From: MVRE01 sp015660965
GTDB taxonomy: Archaea; Halobacteriota; Methanomicrobia; Methanomicrobiales; Methanospirillaceae
Length of the DNA: 64,000 bases
Assembly: GCA_050015095.1 (NCBI GenBank)
Contig: JBEKCC010000001.1
Span: 248,001-312,000 of the forward strand
Reading direction: 5' to 3'
Shown here: one piece after another, positions 44,269-52,943 of the stretch
Layout: each line of letters begins with the position of its first letter
Position numbering within the stretch: the first letter of the stretch is position 1
Position numbers and translations under genes: made by a program
The notes under the pieces: model-generated
What the model was told of the DNA's origin: nothing
What the model saw: the letters and a program-made list of their open reading frames with translations, nothing else
The model's database searches: none

Positions 44269-45383
44269 GGTATATCATTTGAAGGGCGTTTAAAAAACCT
44301 TATCTCAGGGTCATTCCAAGAACCCGTTAATTTACCCGAAAAAGCAAGTTTCCCCAATAGTTGCGCGGTCTTTGGTAAAAGTGATCGTGCTGGTGTCTCT
44401 GCAAGTGGCGTCCCGGGTAGAGGCATAAAACGGTGTGCATGGACCATACCATATTTTGTTACCCAAGAGATCAACTTTGTAGTCTCAATCTGTTCTTCAT
44501 CGGTCTCGTCTGGAAATCCGAGAATAAAATCCACGATCGGTATAAGTTCGTAATCTCGACAGAGTTCCACAGCCGAGATAATATCCTCAACAGTATGTCC
44601 CCGCTTCAGGCGCTGCAAAATCGCATTGCTTCCCGACTGGGCACCAAAGTGGATTTTTGTATTTGCACAATATTTCTTCACAAGATTAACAGACGTTTCA
44701 CAGATGAATTCTGGGCGAACCTCTGAGGGAAAAGTTCCAAAATAAATTTTATGTTTGAGATGCTGGAACAGATGCTCAATCTTATCAAATCTGGGATGAA
44801 TTCCATCAGACCCGTATGCAAACGCATTCGGACTTACAAATCGTGAGTGTTCGTATCGATTGGCATATAATGCGATCGAATCGATGGACCGATGCCGCAT
44901 ACAGTGGCCAAAGATTTGCGGTGTTTGACAAAAACCACATGTGAATGGACATCCACGAGAGATCTCAACATATCCCTTCATCTGAGAAAAGGAAGGGTAA
45001 GCATCAAGTCTGACATTTGTGTCTGCAGGTATGTAAGAGTCTTTAGTTGCAACTCCTGGTACCGATACATCATTTCCCTTTTCGATCCGCTTAAGTAGAA
45101 TTGGAAGAGTGTACTCTCCTTCACCAACAATGACGTAATCTACATAGTTAGCAACGTCCCAATACCGGGCAGTTGCATGTGGGCCGCCTACAATTGTAAG
45201 GGATTCAGAATTTTTAATCTCGTCACGAAATATCGGTTCATTAATTGAGTTGAGTGAATAACAGGTAACATCCCCAGTAGGTTCATCCACGGGATTTAGG
45301 ATGATACCTGTTTGTTCGCATGCAGCATAGAGCGCAGCATAAGAGTTGCGTGCGGCATGGATCAGTCGCCAGTTGACTTTCAT
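44265..45383 (-). CDS. B12-binding/radical SAM protein, TIGR04013-like
   Basis: This 372-residue protein combines an N-terminal cobalamin-binding-like Rossmann domain (TIVGGPHATARYWDVANYVDY, VGEGEYTLPILL) with a radical SAM core. The 4Fe-4S motif is CPFTCGFCQ (CxxxCxxC). DFILGFPDETDEE is a methylthiotransferase/B12-radical-SAM signature. Function is unknown; the combined architecture suggests a methyltransferase or methylthiolase acting on an unactivated carbon. It begins at ATG 45383 and is coupled with the phosphoesterase. Confidence 0.87.
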   Translation of the reverse strand: MKVNWRLIHAARNSYAALYAACEQTGIILNPVDEPTGDVTCYSLNSINEPIFRDEIKNSESLTIVGGPHATARYWDVANYVDYVIVGEGEYTLPILLKRIEKGNDVSVPGVATKDSYIPADTNVRLDAYPSFSQMKGYVEISRGCPFTCGFCQTPQIFGHCMRHRSIDSIALYANRYEHSRFVSPNAFAYGSDGIHPRFDKIEHLFQHLKHKIYFGTFPSEVRPEFICETSVNLVKKYCANTKIHFGAQSGSNAILQRLKRGHTVEDIISAVELCRDYELIPIVDFILGFPDETDEEQIETTKLISWVTKYGMVHAHRFMPLPGTPLAETPARSLLPKTAQLLGKLAFSGKLTGSWNDPEIRFFKRPSNDIP

Positions 45384-45451
45384 ATAACTCGGAATAAGGT
45401 CATTTAATCAACAGAAGATTACAAAAAAGAAGCGGATTGGAATAGGTACTA

Positions 45452-45910
45452 TCAGCCTCTTGTGCGATATGGGAGTAAACCATCGAAGACTTTGTAGGCA
45501 TGACCATTATCCATTGAAACGGTCACTTCTACTCTATCGGTCTGCTTTGTTCCTTGTAGATCCACTTCATCTCCTTTTTTATTCCCAAGTGGTACTGTTT
45601 GAACTGTTCCATCAGCCCGTGTAAATTTCACATTAATTGTTGTTACATGGGCCATACCCATCCCACCATCGAAAGTGACAGCGATAATACCCGCATAATC
45701 CTTTGGATTAACAGTAACCGTCACACCCAAATTAGGTAGTAATACATCTGTTGGAGATGGAACCAGGCATCCGCCTGGTGGGCAAGTATCCGAACCCGAT
45801 CCAGGTTGTGGTGTTACAGTACTCGTACTCGTAGAATTTTGCGTACCGCTACATCCGGCAAGAGCTACGGCAACGCAAATAAGGAGGATTAGAGGTATAT
45901 TGGAGTGCAT
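45452..45910 (-). CDS. Predicted lipoprotein, unknown
   Basis: This 152-residue protein has a signal peptide (IPLILLICVAVALAGC) with an apparent lipobox LAGC. A Ser/Thr/Pro linker containing a CPPGGC pair follows, then a beta-rich domain (DYAGIIAVTFDGGMGMAHVT). Lipid attachment at the first Cys is inferred from the motif. No function is known. It is flanked by the B12/radical SAM gene and the AcnX small subunit, all on the minus strand. Confidence 0.8.
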   Translation of the reverse strand: MHSNIPLILLICVAVALAGCSGTQNSTSTSTVTPQPGSGSDTCPPGGCLVPSPTDVLLPNLGVTVTVNPKDYAGIIAVTFDGGMGMAHVTTINVKFTRADGTVQTVPLGNKKGDEVDLQGTKQTDRVEVTVSMDNGHAYKVFDGLLPYRTRG

Positions 45911-45969
45911 ATCAAAAGATGTGAGTCAAAGTCATATGATAATTGCGCACGTAACAAATAAAATGAAAA

Positions 45970-46383
45970 TCAATTATTTTGTAGCTCGCCATTATACTCC
46001 ATTTCACCAGTTTCACCATTAACGGTTACATGGGTCCCATTTTTTAATTTGTGAAGTGGTACATCGATTCTGTCAATCATGGGAATAGATCCAATAATTG
46101 CACCCGTAGCTATAATCGGTTCTGCCTCCTGATTTACAATAGCTGCGGGGGCATGACCATTTCGGCTGAGTGCATAAAGAACATAAGAACCAACGGTCGA
46201 TCCTTTCCCAAAAGGAAAAACAAAAACTTTGCCTGCAATATTTTGTCCGAAAAGCGGATGGCCTTTTTCAACAATATCCCCGGAATTCGGGTCGACACCA
46301 GAGAGAAATGAAATCGGTGCCGGACTTACAAGCAATTCACCACTACCAATCCCTCGACAAATCCCGCGACCCCTGATTATCAA
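45970..46383 (-). CDS. AcnX-type swivel subunit, phosphomevalonate dehydratase small subunit
   Basis: This 137-residue protein has the DUF126 signature: GKGSTVGSYVLYALSRNGHA, IVNQEAEPIIATGAIIGSIP and the N-terminal RGICRGIGSGELLVSP. Such proteins are the small subunits of aconitase X; in archaea they belong to phosphomevalonate dehydratase of the modified mevalonate pathway to isoprenoid lipids. The large subunit is not in the window. TTG 46383 is chosen since GGTG lies about six bases upstream; the frame is open to 46458, inside the divergent PAN gene. Confidence 0.87.
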   Translation of the reverse strand: MIIRGRGICRGIGSGELLVSPAPISFLSGVDPNSGDIVEKGHPLFGQNIAGKVFVFPFGKGSTVGSYVLYALSRNGHAPAAIVNQEAEPIIATGAIIGSIPMIDRIDVPLHKLKNGTHVTVNGETGEMEYNGELQNN

Positions 46384-46427
46384 AATAACACCTAATTTAT
46401 GTTTGAAGATTGAGATATAAGATTCAT

Positions 46428-47588
46428 ATGGAAGAGAGCGCCGTAAATAACGCCACATCTCCAGATGATATCAAATTGAGAATCCATTTGAATGAACTAG
46501 AGGCGTCTGTGCTCGAAGCTAAGGTGCGGATAGAGGAACTCCAGAAGGAGAACACCCAACTTCGACGAGAGAATAGCCAGCTAAAAAGAATGCCACTCTT
46601 TGTGGCGGTAGTTGTTGATGTTCTTGATACAGGAGAGATTTATCTCCGTCAGCAGGGTAATAATCAAGAGTATCTGACACATGCAAGTGAGGATTTGCTT
46701 CCCTTCTTGAAACCCGGAGCAAAAGTGGCAGTAAATAATGCGCTCTCTATTGTAAAACTGATCGGAAATATCTTTGACTCAAGAGTAAGACTAATGGAAC
46801 TTGAAGAATCTCCAGAGATCTCGTATAAAGACATAGGAGGGCTCGAAAACGAAATAAAAGAGGTTAGAGAAGCCGTCGAATATCCCTTGACAAAACCTGA
46901 GATCTTCAAACGTATTGGAGTTGAACCCCCGAAAGGCATTCTTCTGTATGGTGCACCTGGAACGGGGAAAACTCTGATCGCAAAAGCAGTTGCTCATGAG
47001 GCAAAGGCGACGTTTATTAGGATGTCTGGATCTGAGCTTGTCCACAAGTTCATTGGAGAGGGGGCCGGGCTTGTCCGCGAACTTTTTATGCTTGCGCGTG
47101 AACGTGCACCGGCAATTGTCTTTATTGATGAAATAGATGCAGTCGGGACTACGCGGACGAATGACGGAACTTCAGGAAGTGCTGAGGTTCAGCGTACTTT
47201 AATGCAGCTACTTGCAGAAATGGATGGGTTTGATAATCGAGGCGATGTTCGGATTATGGCAGCCACAAACCGTATCGACATGCTGGATCTAGCCATTTTG
47301 CGCCCCGGACGATTTGATAGGATTATCGAGATCCCGCTTCCAGATTTGGCTAGTAGGTTTGAGATTTTAAAAATCCACTCCGCAAAGATGCAGCTTTCAA
47401 ATATTGACCTTAATGAGATTGCCCGCATGACAGAAAATTCAACCGGAGCCGAATTACAAGCTGTCTGTCGAGAAGCTGGTATGATGGCAGTTCGTCGTGA
47501 CGCCGTAGCAATCGAGCGAAGTGATTTCATTGATGCCGTGCACAAGGTAAAGAGCGAAATGGGTACAGACAACCGAATGTATACATAA
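46428..47588 (+). CDS. pan: Proteasome-activating nucleotidase PAN (first copy)
   Basis: This 386-residue AAA ATPase unfolds substrates for the 20S proteasome. An N-terminal coiled coil (KVRIEELQKENTQLRRENSQ), an OB domain (VVVDVLDTGEIYLRQQGNN) and the AAA domain follow. Walker A is GAPGTGKT near residue 174, with FIDEIDAVG and the arginine fingers in RPGRFDR. It ends in MYT, a valid HbYX motif for opening the proteasome gate. The coiled coil is shorter than that of the second copy. ATG 46428 is preferred over the in-frame TTG at 46410. AcnX small subunit is divergent from it. Confidence 0.96.
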   Translation: MEESAVNNATSPDDIKLRIHLNELEASVLEAKVRIEELQKENTQLRRENSQLKRMPLFVAVVVDVLDTGEIYLRQQGNNQEYLTHASEDLLPFLKPGAKVAVNNALSIVKLIGNIFDSRVRLMELEESPEISYKDIGGLENEIKEVREAVEYPLTKPEIFKRIGVEPPKGILLYGAPGTGKTLIAKAVAHEAKATFIRMSGSELVHKFIGEGAGLVRELFMLARERAPAIVFIDEIDAVGTTRTNDGTSGSAEVQRTLMQLLAEMDGFDNRGDVRIMAATNRIDMLDLAILRPGRFDRIIEIPLPDLASRFEILKIHSAKMQLSNIDLNEIARMTENSTGAELQAVCREAGMMAVRRDAVAIERSDFIDAVHKVKSEMGTDNRMYT

Positions 47589-47628
47589 CCATTCCATTAA
47601 GAAACAACACCTATTTTTTGCCATACCC

Positions 47629-48132
47629 ATGAATGTTCTTTTAATCCAGAGGGAAGGCATCGATCTCCATCACACTCTTTTTGAGTCAGAGACAAGTAGA
47701 CTCGCACTGCGGTTCTATCACCCAAAAAAGAAACCATGCGGTGTATATATTTCCGTTGCATCGTTAGGGAGTGCACTCTCTCTTGTGTCAGAACTACGGT
47801 GGTATATCCGTCGGTACATCCGTGAGGTGCTTTTTGAAGTCAGAACAGGTGTTTTCTGCACACATAGTCTAGCCCAAGACGTTTATTATGAGCGTGTGAC
47901 TGTTCTTGTTCCTGATTGGCCATTCCGGAGGCTCTATGGGTTTCAGAACGGTCGTTTAATAAGTGCGGTTGTGATGACCCCAAAATCAACAATTGTAGAA
48001 TACCATCAGGATATCATCGGTGTTGATACCATGCTGGAAATATGGTGTACTGAAGAAGAATTAGAAGAAACAGGTGTCGCAGAACCTGAGATAATTGAAG
48101 CTGACGATTCACCAGAAAATACGATAGGATAG
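47629..48132 (+). CDS. DUF5804-like protein between two PAN genes
   Basis: This 167-residue protein begins MNVLLIQREGIDLHHTLFES and has SRLALRFYHPKKKPCGVYIS, then SLGSALSLVSELRWYIRRYI, resembling the archaeal DUF5804 family as I remember it. The C-terminus is strongly acidic (TEEELEETGVAEPEIIEADD). No catalytic motif is visible. It is 40 bases behind PAN1 on the same strand, and converges with PAN2 with 24 bases between the stops. A role related to the proteasome is inferred only from place. Confidence 0.6.
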   Translation: MNVLLIQREGIDLHHTLFESETSRLALRFYHPKKKPCGVYISVASLGSALSLVSELRWYIRRYIREVLFEVRTGVFCTHSLAQDVYYERVTVLVPDWPFRRLYGFQNGRLISAVVMTPKSTIVEYHQDIIGVDTMLEIWCTEEELEETGVAEPEIIEADDSPENTIG

Positions 48133-48156
48133 TACAATAAAAAGTAAAAAATGTTC

Positions 48157-49470
48157 TTAAGCAAACATCGCGCCTTCAGATTCAATAAGCCGATGGCGAT
48201 TGAAATCCAAGGCAACTTTTTCTATTGCTAAGAGGAAATCTTGGTGACTGATGGATGTTCGCTCCTTCCGTATCGCAAACATACCAGCCTCCATGCAAAT
48301 AGCTTTGAGATCTGCGCCGTTCTTCCCTTCGGTAAGTGCTGCAATCTCGTCTAATTTCACACTATCATCCATGGTTAGATTTCGTGTATGAACCTTCAAA
48401 ATAGATAATCGCCCTTTGACATCCGGAAGGGGAATCTCAATTATACGATCAAACCGGCCTGGACGAAGGAGTGCACGGTCAAGAATATCAATTCGATTCG
48501 TTGCACCGATAATTTTTACGTCGCCACGATTTTCAAATCCGTCCATTCCGGCAAGTAGCTGCATAAGAGTACGTTGGACTTCGCGATCCCCACTTGTATT
48601 TGCTTCTGTACGTGAGGCACCAACGGCATCTATCTCATCAATAAAAATGATAGTTGGTGCTCTCTTTTTCGCCAAATCGAAAAGCTCACGAACGAGTCGT
48701 GCCCCTTCACCAATATATTTCTGAACCAGCTCAGATCCGACCACGCGCATGAAGTGGGCATTTGTCTCGTGGGCAACTGCTTTCGCTAAAAGTGTCTTTC
48801 CCGTTCCTGGAGGTCCATGAAGTAGTACTCCTTTTGGCGGATCGATACCAATCCTTATAAAGAGATCAGGCCGTTTTAGTGGAAGCTCAACTGCTTCCTT
48901 GATCTCTGTAATCTGGTCTTCTAAACCACCAATATCAGTGTAGCTCTCCTGCGGGGAATCAACTACCTCCATACCATAAACCTGAGCATCAAAGCTCGTC
49001 GGCAAAAGTTCCACAATGGCCAGGGACTGCTGATTAAGCGTACATCTGACCCCGGGCTTAACATCGTCGGGATTTATATTCTGTGAACTTCGGACAAGAA
49101 ACCGCGGTCCGGCACTACTTCTCACAATAACACGGTTTGTATCAATAACATCAGTGATGGTACCGATAATAAGTGGTGGACTCCGAAGTTGTTCGCTTTC
49201 GCTCTTAAGCTTTCTGACTTCACGCTCATATCGGATCTTCTGTGTTTCCATATATCGTTTATCCGCTTCGCTCTGCCGAACTTGCTCTCGAAGTTCCATA
49301 TTTCTTGCTTCCAAATCAAGAATTCGTTTGCCAAGCTGCTCTTCTAGCTCGTGCTTGTCATTCTCGATATGGACCATTTGGTCTCGAAGCTGTTCAGACA
49401 GGGAACGGTATAGACGGTACAAATCTTCAGGATTTTGAGGATCCTGAGGTTGATGGAGAATATCTCCCAT
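48157..49470 (-). CDS. Proteasome-activating nucleotidase PAN (second copy)
   Basis: This 437-residue AAA ATPase has a longer N-terminal coiled coil than the first copy (LEARNMELREQVRQSEADKR), an OB domain and the AAA core: Walker A GPPGTGKT near residue 218, FIDEIDAVGASR and RPGRFDR. It ends in MFA, an HbYX-like tail in which Phe replaces Tyr. The two copies may form different or mixed rings. MBF1 is divergent, with 53 bases between the starts. Confidence 0.95.
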   Translation of the reverse strand: MGDILHQPQDPQNPEDLYRLYRSLSEQLRDQMVHIENDKHELEEQLGKRILDLEARNMELREQVRQSEADKRYMETQKIRYEREVRKLKSESEQLRSPPLIIGTITDVIDTNRVIVRSSAGPRFLVRSSQNINPDDVKPGVRCTLNQQSLAIVELLPTSFDAQVYGMEVVDSPQESYTDIGGLEDQITEIKEAVELPLKRPDLFIRIGIDPPKGVLLHGPPGTGKTLLAKAVAHETNAHFMRVVGSELVQKYIGEGARLVRELFDLAKKRAPTIIFIDEIDAVGASRTEANTSGDREVQRTLMQLLAGMDGFENRGDVKIIGATNRIDILDRALLRPGRFDRIIEIPLPDVKGRLSILKVHTRNLTMDDSVKLDEIAALTEGKNGADLKAICMEAGMFAIRKERTSISHQDFLLAIEKVALDFNRHRLIESEGAMFA

Positions 49471-49523
49471 TGTGTAATCAATTAGATATTTAGGGAAAAC
49501 AGGTTTAAAGTGTTTGTGAGATT

Positions 49524-50030
49524 ATGCAGTGCGAAATGTGCGGGGAAACGATCCGCGGTATCCCTAAAACGGTCAGGGTTGAAGGAGCGGAGCTGCAAGT
49601 ATGCAATAAATGTGAAAAATTTGGTACTGAAGTTCAACAACCAAAACGAACCGATATTATTCGTCCCGTTTCAGGGCCTAGCGCCTCGGTAAGACCTTCA
49701 GTTACCCCACCAATCCGCAGAAAAAAAGATCTTTTTGATTATATGGGGGGCGAGATTGTCGATGATTATAGCGAGAGAATTAAACAGGCACGACAGGAGA
49801 AAGGGCTCTCACAGAAAGACCTGGCCCTTCAAATGAAGGAACGTGAATTACTCATTAAAAAGATTGAAAAAGGTGAATTGATTCCCGAGGACAATGTCCG
49901 AAAGAAGTTAGAGAGAACACTTGGCATTCGATTGGTTGAAACTACAATTACTGAAGCAGAAAAGAAAGTTGCCAGCAAGCTCGCCCCAACATTGGGGGAT
50001 TTAACCGTGATCAAGAAAAAAAAGATATAA
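49524..50030 (+). CDS. Multiprotein bridging factor MBF1 (archaeal)
   Basis: This 168-residue protein has an N-terminal zinc ribbon (CEMCGETI and CNKCEKFG), a disordered Pro/Ser linker and a Cro/XRE-type HTH (ERIKQARQEKGLSQKDLALQ). The C-terminus is basic (KKKKI). Archaeal MBF1 is associated with the ribosome and transcription rather than TBP bridging. ATG 49524 has GTGAG upstream. It is divergent from the second PAN gene. Confidence 0.94.
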   Translation: MQCEMCGETIRGIPKTVRVEGAELQVCNKCEKFGTEVQQPKRTDIIRPVSGPSASVRPSVTPPIRRKKDLFDYMGGEIVDDYSERIKQARQEKGLSQKDLALQMKERELLIKKIEKGELIPEDNVRKKLERTLGIRLVETTITEAEKKVASKLAPTLGDLTVIKKKKI

Positions 50031-50375
50031 TAAATTATCTTGATACTAAAGAAAGTTATTGAAAATAGAATAGAGTAATTTTCATCATAATTTTAAATTA
50101 TATAAACGAATATTTGTTCAAATCGTCTTTTGTCCATTCAATCCGTTTATTTTAAATAGAATTACCTGCATACAAAAAAACATGCAAGGTGAGTGTTTTT
50201 TCGCCGGTGAATGCTTTTATCTCCGCTAGCGAAGCACCCGACCAATGCACAAAACTTAATTCTGTAAAAATGTTGAATTCAAATAGCATTTGGTATCGCT
50301 ATTTTAGTTATTTCTATCGTTAATTCTTTCCTGTAGTGCAAGAAGTGACTGCGCATGCAGGAGGGAGGATTTGTT
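50031..50375 (+). promoter_or_regulatory. Leader of the aromatic operon: TATA boxes, mini-ORF, two stem-loops
   Basis: There is no conventional gene in this 345-base gap. TTATATAAA (near 50098-50105) and TTTAAATA (50151-50158) are TATA candidates; the second lies 28 bases before a mini-ORF at 50182-50229. A 7-bp hairpin, AAATAGC (50281-50287) with GCTATTT (50298-50304), runs into a U-rich tract. A second stem-loop pairs CCTGTAGTGC (50330-50339) with GCGC-A-TGCAGG (50351-50361) and touches the ribosome-binding site GAGGGAGG (50362-50369). Confidence 0.5.
50182..50229 (+). CDS. Candidate 15-residue leader peptide rich in Phe/Tyr
   Basis: ATG 50182 to TAG 50229 encodes MQGECFFAGECFYLR, with three Phe and one Tyr in 15 residues, upstream of an operon making these amino acids. 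A TATA box at 50151-50158 has the spacing for leaderless translation of this ORF. No ribosome-binding site is present. It could be chance in T-rich DNA. Confidence 0.4.
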   Translation: MQGECFFAGECFYLR

Positions 50376-51167
50376 ATGAGAGGAAAAGGAATTCGTCTTG
50401 AACGTATCATGAACCGAAACACAAAAAAGACCGTCATAGTACCGATGGATCACGGAGTATCCAATGGTCCAATTGATGGGTTAATCGATTTAGGTCAAGC
50501 AGTAAACCTCGTTGCAGAAGGGGGGGCGAATGCTGTGATCGGACATATGGGGCTGGCACTTTATGGGCATCGCCAAAGTGGACGGGATGTGGGATTGATC
50601 CTTCATTTATCAGCAAGTACCGCAATTGGTCCCGATCCCAATGACAAAGTGCTTGTCAACTCAGTGACCAACGCCCTTAAAATGGGTGCTGATGCGGTGT
50701 CGATGCACATAAACATCGGTGCCGATTCTGAAGCACGAATGTTATCTGATCTCGGAACTATCGCTGTTGAATGTATGGAGTGGGGTATGCCACTTCTTGC
50801 TATGATGTACCCCCGTGGAAAGAAAATTAAGATTGAAAATGATGTTGATCAAGTAAAACTTGCAGCGAGGGTTGCGGCAGAACTTGGCGCCGATATTGTA
50901 AAGACAGTATACACTGGTGACCCCGATAGCTTTCGTGAAGTAACCAGAGGATGCCCAGTACCTGTTGTTGTTGCCGGAGGTTCAAAGACCGATGACCGTA
51001 CAACCCTTGAACTGATAGAAGGGGCGATGGCCGGGGGCGCTGCAGGCATCTCGATTGGGAGAAATGCGTTCCAGCACAGGATGCCCGATCGGTTCGTCAG
51101 AGCGGCTGCTTGTATAGTACATGAGGGTAAAACTGTGGATGATGCAATGAAACTATTGAAGGTGTAA
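50376..51167 (+). CDS. aroA': 2-amino-3,7-dideoxy-D-threo-hept-6-ulosonate synthase (first copy)
   Basis: This 263-residue class I aldolase makes the archaeal C7 precursor of 3-dehydroquinate from a sugar-phosphate and aspartate semialdehyde. The active-site block VIVPMDHGVSNGPIDGL and Schiff-base Lys in IVKTVYTGDPDSF are intact. ATG 50376 has GGAGGAT at 50364-50370; an in-frame ATG at 50355 would place that site inside the gene. A close paralogue follows after 3 bases. Which of the two has which activity is not decided by sequence alone. Confidence 0.92.
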   Translation: MRGKGIRLERIMNRNTKKTVIVPMDHGVSNGPIDGLIDLGQAVNLVAEGGANAVIGHMGLALYGHRQSGRDVGLILHLSASTAIGPDPNDKVLVNSVTNALKMGADAVSMHINIGADSEARMLSDLGTIAVECMEWGMPLLAMMYPRGKKIKIENDVDQVKLAARVAAELGADIVKTVYTGDPDSFREVTRGCPVPVVVAGGSKTDDRTTLELIEGAMAGGAAGISIGRNAFQHRMPDRFVRAAACIVHEGKTVDDAMKLLKV

Positions 51168-51170
51168 GAA

Positions 51171-51956
51171 ATGATTGGAAAGGATATCAGAATTGAAAGA
51201 ATTATGAATAGAAACACGGGCAGGTCGGTCATTGTACCAATGGACCACGGTTTTACATTGGGACAGATTGAAGGTCTGCTTGATATGACCAAAGTTATAT
51301 CAGATGTAAGCGAGGGAGGCGCAAATGCAATTGTCCTCCATAAAGGGATGGTAAAAAGGGGACATCGAAGGAAGGGGCGGGATATTGGGTTGATCGTTCA
51401 CCTCTCTGGTAGTACCTCACTTAACCCCGATCCAAACGATAAGGTAATCGTCTGTTCGGTTGAAGAGGCAATTTCACTAGGTGCTGATGCTGTCTCAATT
51501 CACATTAACCTTGGTGCACCAGAGGAATCAAAAATGCTCGAATCCGCCGGGAAAATTGTCAAAGACTGTAACCGTTGGGGCATGCCTTTACTTGTTATGA
51601 TCTATCCCAGAGGAAAAGGGATTGATCCAAACTCACCTCAATCGGTAGGTCATTGTGTTCGAGTAGCAGAGGAACTGGGGGCAGATCTGATCAAAACAAA
51701 CTATACAGGAGATCCCGTATCGTTCGGTAAGATCACAAAAGCATGTTCAGTTCCGGTTTTTATCGCAGGAGGCGAGAAATCTGGGGACCTTGAGACTCTG
51801 AAAATCATCAATGATTCAGTAAACGCCGGCGGTGCTGGGGTGTGTGTTGGTAGGAATGCATTCCAGCGTGATGACCCACGGGCATTTGTAAGAGCACTTT
51901 GCCAAGTGGTCCATGAAGGTATAGAACCTGAGAAAGCGTTGGGGAAGAAAAGATGA
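51171..51956 (+). CDS. ADH synthase/FBA-type aldolase (second copy)
   Basis: This 261-residue paralogue of the preceding enzyme keeps IVPMDHGFTLGQIEGL and LIKTNYTGDPVSF. In Methanocaldococcus two such paralogues exist: MJ0400 makes the C7 sugar and MJ1585 makes 6-deoxy-5-ketofructose-1-phosphate, the sugar donor. The tandem pair here may divide these two steps, or may both be ADH synthases; both retain the PMDHG motif. The stop overlaps the next gene by four bases (ATGA). Confidence 0.88.
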   Translation: MIGKDIRIERIMNRNTGRSVIVPMDHGFTLGQIEGLLDMTKVISDVSEGGANAIVLHKGMVKRGHRRKGRDIGLIVHLSGSTSLNPDPNDKVIVCSVEEAISLGADAVSIHINLGAPEESKMLESAGKIVKDCNRWGMPLLVMIYPRGKGIDPNSPQSVGHCVRVAEELGADLIKTNYTGDPVSFGKITKACSVPVFIAGGEKSGDLETLKIINDSVNAGGAGVCVGRNAFQRDDPRAFVRALCQVVHEGIEPEKALGKKR

Positions 51957-52939
51957 AACAATTCTGGGTAGACGTTCGACCCTGGAATAAGGAAATTGCG
52001 ACAACGGCTATAGAAAACGGTGCAGACGCACTTATTGTTGAGAATGCTGCAAAAGTTCGCGAACTAGGTAGAGTGACGACAATCGCTCCAGATGGTGACC
52101 TCAGCATTGGAAAAGATATCGAGGAATATACTATTACTGATAAAAAAAGTGAGATCGAGGCTCTAAAATCAGCAGACCGTCGTTTTGTGATTGTAACAAC
52201 GAGCGATTGGACTGTAATCCCTCTAGAAAATCTAGTAGCGCAGTCAGATCGGATTATTGCAAAGGTACATGATGCAAAGGAAGCAGAACTTGCCCTCCAT
52301 ATTCTAGAGAAAGGGGTTGCAGGTGTTTTACTTAAGACACAAACTCCTTCCGTCGTTAAAAAAGTGGCATCTCTAATCAAATTAACCGCTGGCGAGGTTA
52401 AGTTAATACCATTCACTGTCACGTCCATCAAACCAGTGGGTATGGGAGACCGAGTCTGCGTGGATACCTGTTCGATGCTTGGGGTCGGTGAAGGGATGCT
52501 TATGGGAAACACATCTTCGTCGATGTTGTTAGTGCATGCAGAGACACTAGAAAATCCGTACGTCGCTCCTCGCCCATTCCGAGTAAATGCTGGTGCGGTC
52601 CATGCATATATTATGCTTCCAGACGGTAAAACCGCTTATCTTTCCGACCTATCAATTGGAGGTCATGTACTTGTTGCTGATGTTAAGGGAACAACAAAAA
52701 CTGCAGTGATTGGAAGGACTAAGATCGAACGTCGCCCTCTCCTCCTTGTCGAAGCGGAATCAAATGACGTAAAAGTGAGTTTAGTACTCCAAAACGCCGA
52801 AACTATCCGTCTTGTGAAAGAAGAGGGTGATGCCATCTCAGTTACTCGACTTGCAATTGGTGATCGAGTGCTTGGCTGCTCATTAGAAGGCGGGCGGCAT
52901 TTTGGTATTGCCGTCAAAGAAACTATCACCGAGAAGTGA
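51953..52939 (+). CDS. aroB': 3-dehydroquinate synthase II
   Basis: This 328-residue protein is the archaeal NAD-dependent enzyme (MJ1249 type) that deaminates and cyclises the C7 intermediate to 3-dehydroquinate, unrelated to bacterial AroB. Signature blocks are KQFWVDVRPWNKEIATTAIE, GVAGVLLKTQTPS, VDTCSMLGVGEGMLMGNTSS and FRVNAGAVHAYIMLPDGKT. It overlaps both neighbours' ends closely, indicating coupled translation. Confidence 0.95.
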   Translation: MKQFWVDVRPWNKEIATTAIENGADALIVENAAKVRELGRVTTIAPDGDLSIGKDIEEYTITDKKSEIEALKSADRRFVIVTTSDWTVIPLENLVAQSDRIIAKVHDAKEAELALHILEKGVAGVLLKTQTPSVVKKVASLIKLTAGEVKLIPFTVTSIKPVGMGDRVCVDTCSMLGVGEGMLMGNTSSSMLLVHAETLENPYVAPRPFRVNAGAVHAYIMLPDGKTAYLSDLSIGGHVLVADVKGTTKTAVIGRTKIERRPLLLVEAESNDVKVSLVLQNAETIRLVKEEGDAISVTRLAIGDRVLGCSLEGGRHFGIAVKETITEK

Positions 52940-52943
52940 TACT

